Assembly (NCBI RefSeq): GCF_000478825.2
Contig: NZ_CP007542.1
Coordinates: forward strand, 3,100,001 to 3,164,000
Reading direction: 5' to 3'
DNA from: Synechocystis sp. PCC 6714
GTDB lineage: Bacteria; Cyanobacteriota; Cyanobacteriia; Cyanobacteriales; Microcystaceae
DNA length: 64,000 nt
The stretch's first letter is position 1. Each line of letters starts with the position of its first letter. Made by a program: the position numbers and the translations under genes. Below are positions 56,059 through 64,000 of the stretch, in pieces. The notes under the pieces are model-generated. The model saw nothing but the letters and a program-made list of their open reading frames with translations. It searched no databases and was not told the origin of the DNA.

Positions 56059-56799
56059 TTGGAAGATAACTTTTTGCCTCTGCTGTCGGGGTCTGCCCAG
56101 TTAAAACTTTTACAATTGGTCAGCCCGACCCTGCCGGTGGGGGCCTATAACTATTCCGAAGGTTTGGAATGGTTGATAGAACAGGGTGATGTTACCAATG
56201 GAGATACCCTGGGAGCTTGGCTTGTCGAGGAATTACGTCAGGGTTCCATTACCCTGGACACAGCCATTATGGTTAGGGCCTATAGGTGTGCTAACCAACA
56301 ATCCAACGTCGATCCCATTGCTGACCCAGTGATTCCAGTTGCTAAAGATCTTGACTATTGGAATCAATGGTTAACCGCCACCAGGGAAAGTCGGGAGTTA
56401 AGGGAACAAAGCTTACAAATGGGAAGCTCCCTGCGGAAGTTGTTGTTAGATCTAGACCCCACGGTGGAATTGTTGTTTAAAGCTCTTCCCGCCACGGAAC
56501 CTTGCCATTATGCAATCGCCTTTGGAGTGGGGGCAGCCTTTTGGGGCATTGATATTCATCAAAGCGGGCTGGGCTATTTGCACAGTTGGGCTAATAATCT
56601 AATTTCAGCCGGGGTGAGACTGATTCCTTTGGGACAAACCACCGGCCAAAAACTCTTGTTACAGTTGACCCCGACTATTTTGGGTCAATGGCAGAAGATT
56701 TTGGTGCTGGAAGACGATGATTTGTACAGTTGCAGTTGGGGACTAGCCCTGGCAAGCATGGGCCATGAAAGTCAATACACGAGGTTATTCCGTAGTTAA
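56059..56799 (+). CDS. ureF: Urease accessory protein UreF
   Basis: 246 residues, all-helical GTPase-modulating chaperone of urease nickel insertion. Landmarks: LLQLVSPTLPVGAYNYSEGLE, the LDTAIMVRAYR block and a helix with LHSWANNLISAGVRLIPLGQ. Start TTG 56059. No other ure gene is adjacent, so the urease genes are scattered. It follows argB by 57 bp and may share its transcript. Confidence 0.93.
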   Translation: MEDNFLPLLSGSAQLKLLQLVSPTLPVGAYNYSEGLEWLIEQGDVTNGDTLGAWLVEELRQGSITLDTAIMVRAYRCANQQSNVDPIADPVIPVAKDLDYWNQWLTATRESRELREQSLQMGSSLRKLLLDLDPTVELLFKALPATEPCHYAIAFGVGAAFWGIDIHQSGLGYLHSWANNLISAGVRLIPLGQTTGQKLLLQLTPTILGQWQKILVLEDDDLYSCSWGLALASMGHESQYTRLFRS

Positions 56800-56940
56800 T
56801 ATCTCGTCTGACCTCCCGAATGGCGATCGTCTAGGCAGTGGCCAAAGGGAACTCGCAATTCTGCCCTGGGAAAAGATTACAATGTGGAGACTGTTTGATT
56901 ACTCTCAGAATCTTCATAAACTTCCATTGCCCTGGCCCCC

Positions 56941-58752
56941 ATGACCGACGTTCCCGTTAGCCGCATTCGCAATTTTTCCATCATTGCCCACATTGACCAC
57001 GGTAAATCCACCCTGGCTGATCGCCTGTTGCAGGTTACGGATACGGTGCAACAGCGGGAAATGAAAGAACAGTTCCTAGACAATATGGATTTGGAGCGGG
57101 AGCGGGGTATCACTATCAAACTCCAGGCAGCCCGCATGAATTATAAAGCCAAGGACGGCCAGGATTATGTGTTGAATCTGATCGACACACCGGGGCACGT
57201 GGATTTTTCCTACGAAGTTTCCCGTTCCCTGGCCGCCTGTGAAGGGGCGTTGTTGGTGGTGGATGCTTCCCAAGGGGTGGAGGCCCAAACCTTGGCTAAC
57301 GTTTACCTGGCGTTGGATAACAATCTGGAAATTATTCCCGTTTTAAACAAAATTGATTTGCCTAGCGCCGAACCAGACCGAGTAGCAACGGAAATTGAAG
57401 AAGTGGTGGGGCTAGATTGCAGTAACGTAATCCAAGCTTCTGCCAAAGCGGGCATCGGCGTAGAGGATATCCTAGAAGCCATCGTCCGACAAGTACCTCC
57501 TCCAGCGGACACGGTGGATCAGCCTCTGCGGGCGTTAATTTTCGACAGCTACTACGATGCTTACCGGGGGGTAGTGGTTTACTTCCGGGTGATGGATGGC
57601 CGGGTCAAAAAAGGGGACAAAGTTTTGCTGATGGCCTCCGGCAAAGAATACGTCATTGATGAATTGGGGGTTTTATCTCCTACCCAGGTACAGGTAGAAG
57701 AACTCCATGCCGGGGAAGTGGGTTACTTTGCGGCGGCCATTAAAGCCGTGGCCGATGCCAGGGTGGGGGATACCATTACCATGGCCAACAGTCCTGCGTC
57801 AGCCCCTTTACCGGGCTATACCGAAGCCAATCCCATGGTTTTTTGCGGACTATTTCCCATCGATGCGGACCAATATCCCGATTTAAAAGATGCGTTGGAA
57901 AAGCTCAAACTCAACGATGCGGCCCTGTCCTACGAGCCGGAAACCTCCAGTGCCATGGGGTTTGGTTTCCGTTGCGGCTTTTTGGGTTTACTCCACATGG
58001 AAATTGTCCAAGAGCGGTTGGAGCGGGAATATAATTTGGATTTGATCACCACTGCGCCATCGGTAATTTATCGGGTCACCACCACCGACGAAGAAGTGAT
58101 TGAAGTGGATAATCCCAGTTTATTGCCTCCCATTCAGAAGCGATTGAAGGTGGAAGAGCCATTTATTAAAGTGGAAATGATTACCCCGGAAACCTATGTG
58201 GGCACGCTGATGGAACTGTGCCAAAGTCGCCGTGGGGTGTTCAAAGACATGAAGTTTTTCACCCAAACCCGCACAGCCTTAATTTACGAACTACCGTTGG
58301 CGGAAGTGGTCACAGACTTTTTCGACCAGTTAAAATCCCGCACCAAGGGCTACGCCAGCATGGAGTACCAATTAATTGGCTACCGGGAAAATCCCCTGGT
58401 GAAATTGGACATTTTAGTCAATGGCGACGGGGTGGATGCGTTGGCCATGATTGTCCACCGGGATAAGGCTTATTACGTTGGTCGGGCCATGGTTAGTAAG
58501 CTCAAAGAGTTAATTCCCCGCCATCAGTTTAAAGTTCCTATCCAAGCGGCGATCGGTGCCAAGGTCATTGCCAGTGAACATATTCCTGCTTTGCGAAAGG
58601 ATGTGTTGGCCAAATGCTATGGCGGTGACATTTCCCGTAAGAAAAAACTGTTACAAAAACAAGCTAAAGGTAAAAAACGTATGAAGGCGATCGGGACGGT
58701 GGATGTGCCCCAGGAAGCTTTTATGGCGGTACTAAAACTTGATCCCCAGTAG
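56941..58752 (+). CDS. lepA: Elongation factor 4 (LepA)
   Basis: Ribosome-associated GTPase. 603 residues: G1 [11 protein letters not shown]2 RERGITIK, G3 DTPGHVDF, G4 NKIDLP, then domains II, III, V and the LepA-specific C-terminal domain ending in [19 protein letters not shown]. The ATG 56941 gives the normal N-terminus. Monocistronic; the IS630 scar begins about 80 bp after its stop codon. Confidence 0.96.
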   Translation: MTDVPVSRIRNFSIIAHIDHGKSTLADRLLQVTDTVQQREMKEQFLDNMDLERERGITIKLQAARMNYKAKDGQDYVLNLIDTPGHVDFSYEVSRSLAACEGALLVVDASQGVEAQTLANVYLALDNNLEIIPVLNKIDLPSAEPDRVATEIEEVVGLDCSNVIQASAKAGIGVEDILEAIVRQVPPPADTVDQPLRALIFDSYYDAYRGVVVYFRVMDGRVKKGDKVLLMASGKEYVIDELGVLSPTQVQVEELHAGEVGYFAAAIKAVADARVGDTITMANSPASAPLPGYTEANPMVFCGLFPIDADQYPDLKDALEKLKLNDAALSYEPETSSAMGFGFRCGFLGLLHMEIVQERLEREYNLDLITTAPSVIYRVTTTDEEVIEVDNPSLLPPIQKRLKVEEPFIKVEMITPETYVGTLMELCQSRRGVFKDMKFFTQTRTALIYELPLAEVVTDFFDQLKSRTKGYASMEYQLIGYRENPLVKLDILVNGDGVDALAMIVHRDKAYYVGRAMVSKLKELIPRHQFKVPIQAAIGAKVIASEHIPALRKDVLAKCYGGDISRKKKLLQKQAKGKKRMKAIGTVDVPQEAFMAVLKLDPQ

Positions 58753-58830
58753 TCCTCTGATATGGCAAAGACTAGGATGGTTAGGATGAATAATCACTGA
58801 AACCCTTTCCAAATAAGAGTTTCATGGTTG

Positions 58831-59056
58831 ATTAAAATAAATATAGGACACTATGCTACACAGTAGTTATGAATAATTTCATCTATGCTTACACCTGGAG
58901 AGGCGTATGTTCTTGCTCTTTTCAATGCACTAAAATCATGCCCTATGTCATTAAGATCTGGTGAGTAGGTAGGTAAAAACAAAACTGTATGTCCTGCCTC
59001 TTCTACTATTTTTCTAATCCTAGTCTTTCTATGAATAGGCGCATTATCCATAATTA
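58831..59056 (-). mobile_element. IS630 (ISY100-type) remnant, 3' end only
   Basis: About 226 bp highly similar to the transposase 3' end and terminus of the neighbouring IS630 copy, from the terminal sequence to the conserved CCATAATTA. The encoded 66-residue tail (58851-59051) has Gly in NDIGHDF where the intact tail has the catalytic Glu (NDIEHDF), and the terminus is altered (ATTAAAATAAATATAGG). It stops abruptly before the second copy. Confidence 0.8.
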
Positions 59057-59062
59057 TAGCTA

Positions 59063-60012
59063 GTTAAATTAACTATGGGACACTACGCTACACAGTAGTT
59101 ACGAATAATTTCATCTATGCTTACACCTGGAGAGGCGTATGTTCTTGCTCTTTTCAATGCACTAAAATCATGCTCTATGTCATTAAGATCTGGCGAGTAG
59201 GTAGGTAAAAACAAAACTGTATGTCCTGCCTCTTCTACTATTTTTTTAATCCTAGTCTTTCTATGAATAGGCGCATTATCCATAATTAATACCGATGGAA
59301 TTGTTAATGCAGGTATCAGGTATAATTCAAGCCATCCTTCAAAACCTTCGGCATTTAAACTTCCACTAAATAGAATCGGTGCTATTAAATCTTTTTTATT
59401 CTTTCTTCTACCTGCCACAAGGTTTTCTTTCTTTCCTCTTTTTCCTTGCCTTTCCCCATATACTCTCTCTCCTCTTTTTGACCATCCGTACACTGAAGAG
59501 GCAAACTCCTCAAAACCAGCCTCATCTATGAATACAAGGCTTGCAACCCCATAAATTAGAATTAGCTCTTTCAGGATTTTTTGATATTCTGCTCTTTTTT
59601 CTTCATCTCTTTCTTTATATAGTAACTGTTTTTTTTCTCGTAATTCCCATTTCTTTAAATCTATATGACAGTGCGCTAGCAGTTACACCGAATTTCTTTG
59701 CTCTCTCTTTCATCGGCATATCCGGATTTTCCATCACATCTTTCTCCAGCTCTTTTATATCTATCTTCCGACGCCGGTTCTTTACCTTCGTTGGTTCCAG
59801 ATTTTCCCGGCTTAACCATCTATAAATTGTCTCTCTACCTACCTTAAATATTTTTGATGCCTTCGTTACACCATTCCCTTCTTCTAGAAAACTTATTACT
59901 CTTAGCCATAAATCTAGATCGTATGCCATAAGTTTCTTATTAGTTTAGTCATTATTTATAATATAGCATTATACATACCATCCGCCCCACTTTTATTTCA
60001 GTTAGCTGTAAC
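59063..60012 (-). mobile_element. IS630/Tc1-mariner element (ISY100-like), 950 bp
   Basis: Bounded by TA dinucleotides (59061-59062 and 60013-60014), the target duplication expected for this family, and by related ends GTTAAATTAACT and GTTACAGCTAACT. It carries a transposase in two frames (59929-59615 and 59625-59083). It is inserted into an IS701-family fragment on its right; the left flank is another IS630 remnant. Confidence 0.85.
59083..59929 (-). CDS. IS630-family transposase, split by a frameshift at an A8 run
   Basis: The N-terminal frame (59929-59615, 104 residues) holds the paired helix-turn-helix DNA-binding domain (VTKASKIFKVGRETIYRWLS). The catalytic frame continues with RKKQLLYKERDEEKRAEYQ, DEAGFEEF (first Asp), LIMDNAPIHRK (second Asp) and SPDLNDIEHDFSALK (Glu). 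The frames meet at eight consecutive A residues (minus strand, 59636-59629); seven would restore one ORF of about 282 residues. This could be an inactivating indel or a transcriptional-slippage site, which is known in several IS families. Confidence 0.8.
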
Positions 60013-60119
60013 TACACATCGTACTGTCTTTTTTGCTTCTCTTGCTTCTGTCATTTTCCCTCCGGGCTTTTCAGCCTTTTTCTTTCATGCTAATTCCCCC
60101 TCTCTGATGGAAGAGGGAT
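60013..60119 (-). mobile_element. IS701-like element fragment (one end plus first 14 transposase codons)
   Basis: Nearly identical to 44594-44701 of the complete copy, including the transposase start (MTEAREAKKTVRCV) at 60054 and terminal repeat ATCCCTCTTCCATCAG. It is interrupted at a TA by the IS630 element. The remaining 1.25 kb of the IS701 copy is missing. Confidence 0.85.
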
Positions 60120-60144
60120 ATTTAATATTTTTCCTAAACCAACA

Positions 60145-61455
60145 TTAAAAACCACCAACAAAGCGGCCAGGACTAAAAAGATTGTGGGGATCAAATTGTT
60201 GTTTTAAACGGCCCATCACGGCCAAACCATGGCCACTCTGACCCCAAACATCACAGTGTTTCTTATAATTTGGAGATGCTTCCAGCACTGTTAGGTAACC
60301 ACCATTATCTTGGCAAATTTGTCTTTGCTGTCTTAACTGTTCCTGGTCAAGCTCAATAAAACGACCCCAGCCTAGGCCATTGCCCAATTGTATGTATCCC
60401 AGACCAGGCAATTGCTGCAAAAAATCCACTGCTTTGGCTGGCAAAAGACCAAATTTACAAAGCACGCCATCATCATTCCCGCCATTCTTTCCCGTCATAG
60501 CATTTTCCCATCTTTGCCACAGCCCTGTTTCTGTTTGACCGATAAAACATTGGCTCTCTAAAGCTAAAGCTTGGGCTACCTTTTCTACCTCACCCACTTG
60601 GGCTTGGACCACCGGTTCTAGGTTTTGGAAACGGAGCAATAGGCCCAATTCTTGTCCAAGATTTAATGCTTTTACTAAACTCCGGGAGCAGACCAGAGCT
60701 GCGGTGGGGGTTAGTCCCGATCGCCGTAGGGTTTGGCCAGCTTTTGTCAGGGAGGTTGGATTACCCGTTAACAAAAGGCTTGTTGAGGAAGGGGGCAAAG
60801 GATAAAGCCGGAAAGTAATTTGGGAAATAAACCCCAGCGTGCCGTAGGAACCAATGAAAAGTTTCATCAAGTCGTAGCCGGCCACGTTTTTTACCACCCG
60901 TCCCCCGGCCTTTGCCAGTTGCCCATCCCAGCGGACAAAGGAAAAACCCAACACCAAGTCCCGCACTCCCCCATACCTTTGTTGCCAGGGCCCAGCACAA
61001 CCTGTGGCCATAATGCCTCCCACCGTTGCCTGGCCATGGTAAAGGGGATCAAGGGGCAAAAACTGCTGATGGGATTGCAAAAAAGCTTGTAAATCTTTGA
61101 GTTTTACCCCCGCTTCCACCGTCACCGTCAAATCCGCCACCGCATGGTCAACAATGCGATTTAAATTATTACTGCTCACTAGCAACTGCACCGGCCTAGC
61201 CAAACCGCCCCAGCTCAACTTAGTCTGATTGCCGCAAGGGATTAGGGGCCAATGGTTTTTCTGACATTCACCCAGTAAAGACTGCAATTCCCCCTGACTG
61301 GTTGGGGCCACCCAATGGCTAGGGGCATTACCCGGTTCGGCCAAGGTTCCGGCGATCGCCGTTTGTTGACGGGAAGATAAATCCTCCAGGGAACCGCTGG
61401 GGCTGTGGGGAAAATCTTGGGGTAAAAAAGGCAGAGAGGCAACAGCCATGGACAT
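60145..61455 (-). CDS. glcE: Glycolate oxidase/dehydrogenase FAD-binding subunit GlcE
   Basis: 436 residues with the FAD_binding_4 (PCMH-type) fold: PLIPCGNQTKLSWGG, DLTVTVEAGVKLKDLQ, VGGIMATGCAGPWQQRYGG-like FAD segments and a C-terminal DPHNLFSPGRF typical of GlcD/GlcE. With GlcD and GlcF it oxidises photorespiratory glycolate to glyoxylate. ATG 61455 or 61449. glcD is not in the window. The gene's 3' end is 26 bp from the IS701 fragment, so the IS insertion is just downstream. Confidence 0.85.
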   Translation of the reverse strand: MSMAVASLPFLPQDFPHSPSGSLEDLSSRQQTAIAGTLAEPGNAPSHWVAPTSQGELQSLLGECQKNHWPLIPCGNQTKLSWGGLARPVQLLVSSNNLNRIVDHAVADLTVTVEAGVKLKDLQAFLQSHQQFLPLDPLYHGQATVGGIMATGCAGPWQQRYGGVRDLVLGFSFVRWDGQLAKAGGRVVKNVAGYDLMKLFIGSYGTLGFISQITFRLYPLPPSSTSLLLTGNPTSLTKAGQTLRRSGLTPTAALVCSRSLVKALNLGQELGLLLRFQNLEPVVQAQVGEVEKVAQALALESQCFIGQTETGLWQRWENAMTGKNGGNDDGVLCKFGLLPAKAVDFLQQLPGLGYIQLGNGLGWGRFIELDQEQLRQQRQICQDNGGYLTVLEASPNYKKHCDVWGQSGHGLAVMGRLKQQFDPHNLFSPGRFVGGF

Positions 61456-61673
61456 TGATAAAAAGAAATAATAACCCCAAAATTGTTAATTACAGCGCTG
61501 ATCTTAACGCAGTTTAACTATTGATTGAGTGGAAAATTTAGGGTCGCATATTCTTGGACGATAGCATAATATTCCACGGTAGTTGCTAGAATTTGTCTAG
61601 GGGTAAGGGAGACTACGCCACCATTGTCCCCCAGTTGAACAGATTAAATTTTTATACCGCCCCTGAGAGGTCG

Positions 61674-64000
61674 ATGTTATCCTCCGAAAACGCCACTATT
61701 TTTATCATTGATGATAGCCCTTTAAATCTCAACGTTCTCCGTCGTTTTATGGAAAGCTTGGGCTGGCAAGTATTCACCGCCGAAGATGGTGCAACGGGCA
61801 TTGCCGAGATTCTCAAAGTAAGGCCAGACATAATCATCTTGGACGTTATGATGCCCAGCATGGATGGCTTTGAAGTTTGCCGTCGCCTCAAAGAGGTGCC
61901 AGCCACAGCAAAAATTCCCATCGTTTTTCTTTCGGCCCTCGCCGACCAGGAAAGTATTGTCAAAGGATTGGAATTAGGGGCGGTAGATTATATTCGTAAA
62001 CCTTTCCAGCAAGCAGAAATTATCACTCGTTTGCAATTACGACTCAAACTATACCAAGCAAACCAAGCCCTACTCCAAAAGAACCAAGAATTAGAAGAAC
62101 AAATTCAAAAAACAGAACGGGCCCAGGCAGCTTTAATGCAATCAGAAATTAACTTTACCGTTGCCTTTAACCAAAGCCCTGATCCCATTTTTATTTATGG
62201 CTGTAGTAGTGGCTGCATCATGGATGTTAACCAGCAATTTTGTCGGTTCTTTGGTCTAAATAAGCAGGACTTAGTGGGGATAAGTCGTCAACAGTTTTAT
62301 TTCTGGGCTGATGAGCAACAAAGGCAAAGTTTTTTAAGGGACTTATTATTGTGGCAAAAAGATAGCCAGCTCAAGTTTAAAAATCGCGAAGTGGAAGTGT
62401 ATGATCATGAAAAACAAATTCGAACGATGCTACTGTCTGGGGAGCCAATAGAATTTAACCAGGTGGATTGTTTGCTATTTGTTATGCGGGACATCACCGA
62501 ACGAAGAAAAGCAGAAAAACAGCTAAAAATCCTTTCCCAAGCCTGTGAGCAAAGCCCCGCTTCCATTGTCATTACCGATGTTGAGGGAAATATTACTTAT
62601 GTCAATCCCAAGTTTGAGGAAATTTCTGGTTATAGCATGGAAGAGGTATTAGGGTGCAACCCGAGAATTTTAAAATCCGGTGATAAAACCAAAGATGATT
62701 ATGAATTTATGTGGCACACTTTGGCCGCCGGTCGCAATTGGCATGGGGAGTTCCATAACCGCAGAAAAAATGGCGAATTGTATTGGGAAAGAGCTTCTAT
62801 TTCTGCTATTTGTGATCAACAAGGCATTATCACCCACTATGTGGCTGTTAAGGAGGATATTACCAAAGAAAAACAACAAACAGCAGCCCTCTTTCACCAG
62901 GCCCATTATGATCATTTAACCGGTTTGCCTAACCGTATTTTGGCCAAAGATCGTCTCCAGCAAGCGATTGAATCAGCCCTGCGCCATAAGCATTTAGTCG
63001 GCTTAATGTTTTTGGATTTGGACAATTTTAAAAAGGTCAATGACACCCTTGGCCATGATGGAGGGGACCAGTTGCTAGTGGAGGTATCGGAAAGACTACA
63101 AAGGGCCCTGCGTCAAACCGATACGGTGGCCCGTTTGGGGGGTGATGAATTTCTCATCATCCTTGACCAGGTTTCCCACAGTCGTAAGTTAATGGCGATC
63201 GCCCAGCGATTGTTAGGGGTGATGCGACAACCGGTCAATTTGCAAGGTACGGAATTTTTTGTCCACGGCAGCATTGGTATTACTGTATTTCCCGATGATG
63301 GTCTCCAGGCCAATGTGCTGTTACGGAATGCGGACACTGCTATGTATGCGGCCAAGGTGGCCGGGCGGAATATGTTTCGTTTTTTCACCCCCCACATGAA
63401 TCAGGCGGCCCAAAAGAGAATGGCGATGGAGTCGGAGTTACGACAGGCCTTATCATCCCAGGAATTTAAAATTTTCTATCAGCCCATTGTCAACCTCGAA
63501 TCGGGGAAAATTGTCGGAGCAGAGGCCCTAATGCGCTGGCATAATCAGCACCTGGGGCTAGTGCCGCCGGATCAATTCATTCCCATGGCGGAAGAAGTGG
63601 GCTTAATTGTCGAGTTGGGGGAATGGTTGTTAGACCATGTCTGTCGTCAGGTGGCCCATTGGCATGTCCTATTAGACGATGAATTTTTCTGGCTATCGGT
63701 TAATGTTTCGCCGAGGCAGTTAAAGGATAGCTATTTTACTACTATTCTGCGGGAGTTTTTGCAACGTTATCAAGTGCGCCCAGAGTGGTTAGAACTGGAA
63801 ATTACGGAAAATTTAATCCTAGAAGAAAATAGCGATCTCTTAAAAAATTTAAGCGATCTAGAACAGGAAAATATTGCCCTTTCCCTAGATGATTTTGGTA
63901 CAGGCTACAGTTCTTTAAACTATTTGCGTAAGTTTAACTTTAATTCCCTCAAAATTGATCGTTGCTTCGTGGAATTGTTGCCCCAGGACAATAATACTGG
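61674..64000 (+). CDS. Response regulator with PAS, GGDEF and EAL domains (partial, 5' 775 codons)
   Basis: Runs off the right edge. Receiver domain (about 8-125) with DD at 13-14, phospho-acceptor Asp57 in LDVMMP and the YIRKPF lysine; a coiled coil (about 125-155); PAS 1 (about 160-280) and PAS 2 (about 285-410, ending with the PAC motif YVAVKEDITKEK); GGDEF domain with LTGLPNR and intact GGDEF (VARLGGDEFLII); EAL domain with intact EAL (GAEALMRW) and DDFGTGYSSLNYL. Both cyclic-di-GMP synthesis and hydrolysis motifs look intact, so activity may be switched by the receiver. The sensor kinase is not in view. Confidence 0.92.
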   Translation, partial: MLSSENATIFIIDDSPLNLNVLRRFMESLGWQVFTAEDGATGIAEILKVRPDIIILDVMMPSMDGFEVCRRLKEVPATAKIPIVFLSALADQESIVKGLELGAVDYIRKPFQQAEIITRLQLRLKLYQANQALLQKNQELEEQIQKTERAQAALMQSEINFTVAFNQSPDPIFIYGCSSGCIMDVNQQFCRFFGLNKQDLVGISRQQFYFWADEQQRQSFLRDLLLWQKDSQLKFKNREVEVYDHEKQIRTMLLSGEPIEFNQVDCLLFVMRDITERRKAEKQLKILSQACEQSPASIVITDVEGNITYVNPKFEEISGYSMEEVLGCNPRILKSGDKTKDDYEFMWHTLAAGRNWHGEFHNRRKNGELYWERASISAICDQQGIITHYVAVKEDITKEKQQTAALFHQAHYDHLTGLPNRILAKDRLQQAIESALRHKHLVGLMFLDLDNFKKVNDTLGHDGGDQLLVEVSERLQRALRQTDTVARLGGDEFLIILDQVSHSRKLMAIAQRLLGVMRQPVNLQGTEFFVHGSIGITVFPDDGLQANVLLRNADTAMYAAKVAGRNMFRFFTPHMNQAAQKRMAMESELRQALSSQEFKIFYQPIVNLESGKIVGAEALMRWHNQHLGLVPPDQFIPMAEEVGLIVELGEWLLDHVCRQVAHWHVLLDDEFFWLSVNVSPRQLKDSYFTTILREFLQRYQVRPEWLELEITENLILEENSDLLKNLSDLEQENIALSLDDFGTGYSSLNYLRKFNFNSLKIDRCFVELLPQDNNT

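Overview
The window comes from the chromosome of a unicellular cyanobacterium very close to Synechocystis sp. PCC 6803. It carries apcF (phycobilisome core), psbO (photosystem II extrinsic protein), chlH (magnesium chelatase), petJ (cytochrome c6) and narM, and the cyanobacterial palindrome HIP1 (GGCGATCGCC) is scattered throughout. PsbO and PetJ match what I remember of the 6803 proteins closely but not exactly, so I read it as a related Synechocystis strain. That is recall, not a search.

Layout. 1-4.1 kb: divergent znuA (cut by the window edge) and zur with a Zur-type palindrome between them, then surE, a relic of a Uma2-family gene, hypE and a Crp/Fnr regulator. 4.2-16.4 kb: an AT-rich stretch with sparser HIP1 sites and a sulfur theme: cysK, a SufS-type cysteine desulfurase, a short Crp-type regulator, a dead TauE/SafE sulfite-exporter gene, an exported rhodanese, a PAP2 phosphatase, a glutamine amidotransferase, a DUF202 protein, three CadD-family transporters, a membrane-anchored SsuA/TauA-like binding protein and a CysL-like LysR regulator. 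I consider this the accessory island and the most interesting part. 16.5-33 kb: prohibitin, a coiled-coil exported protein, the sulfate transport operon (sbpA, NIL-domain gene, cysT, cysW, cysA), a DUF3782 nuclease-like protein, chrA, apcF, a large SNF2 helicase, a rhomboid-like protein, an RsbU-type phosphatase and a DUF697 GTPase. 33-43.3 kb: psbO, tRNA-Gln(UUG), a DUF2993 protein, an RTX calcium-binding protein, chlH and a pair of uncharacterised small genes.

43.3-64 kb: an IS701-like element sitting on a dead DUF29 gene, narM, a large membrane protein, an FkbM methyltransferase and a GT2 glycosyltransferase, lysS, def, petJ, a sugar-type binding lipoprotein, argB, ureF, lepA, a composite IS scar (IS630 remnant, IS630 copy, IS701 end fragment), glcE, and a response regulator with PAS, GGDEF and EAL domains that runs off the right edge.

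Two sulfur modules sit side by side. The sbpA-cysTWA operon is the ordinary sulfate importer. The upstream island has enzymes that handle reduced sulfur (CysK, SufS-type, rhodanese) plus two Crp-type regulators and a LysR regulator, but its sulfite exporter is dead and its sulfonate-type binding protein has no ABC permease or ATPase beside it. The three CadD-type transporters are the only candidate intact permeases there; linking them to sulfur is inference.
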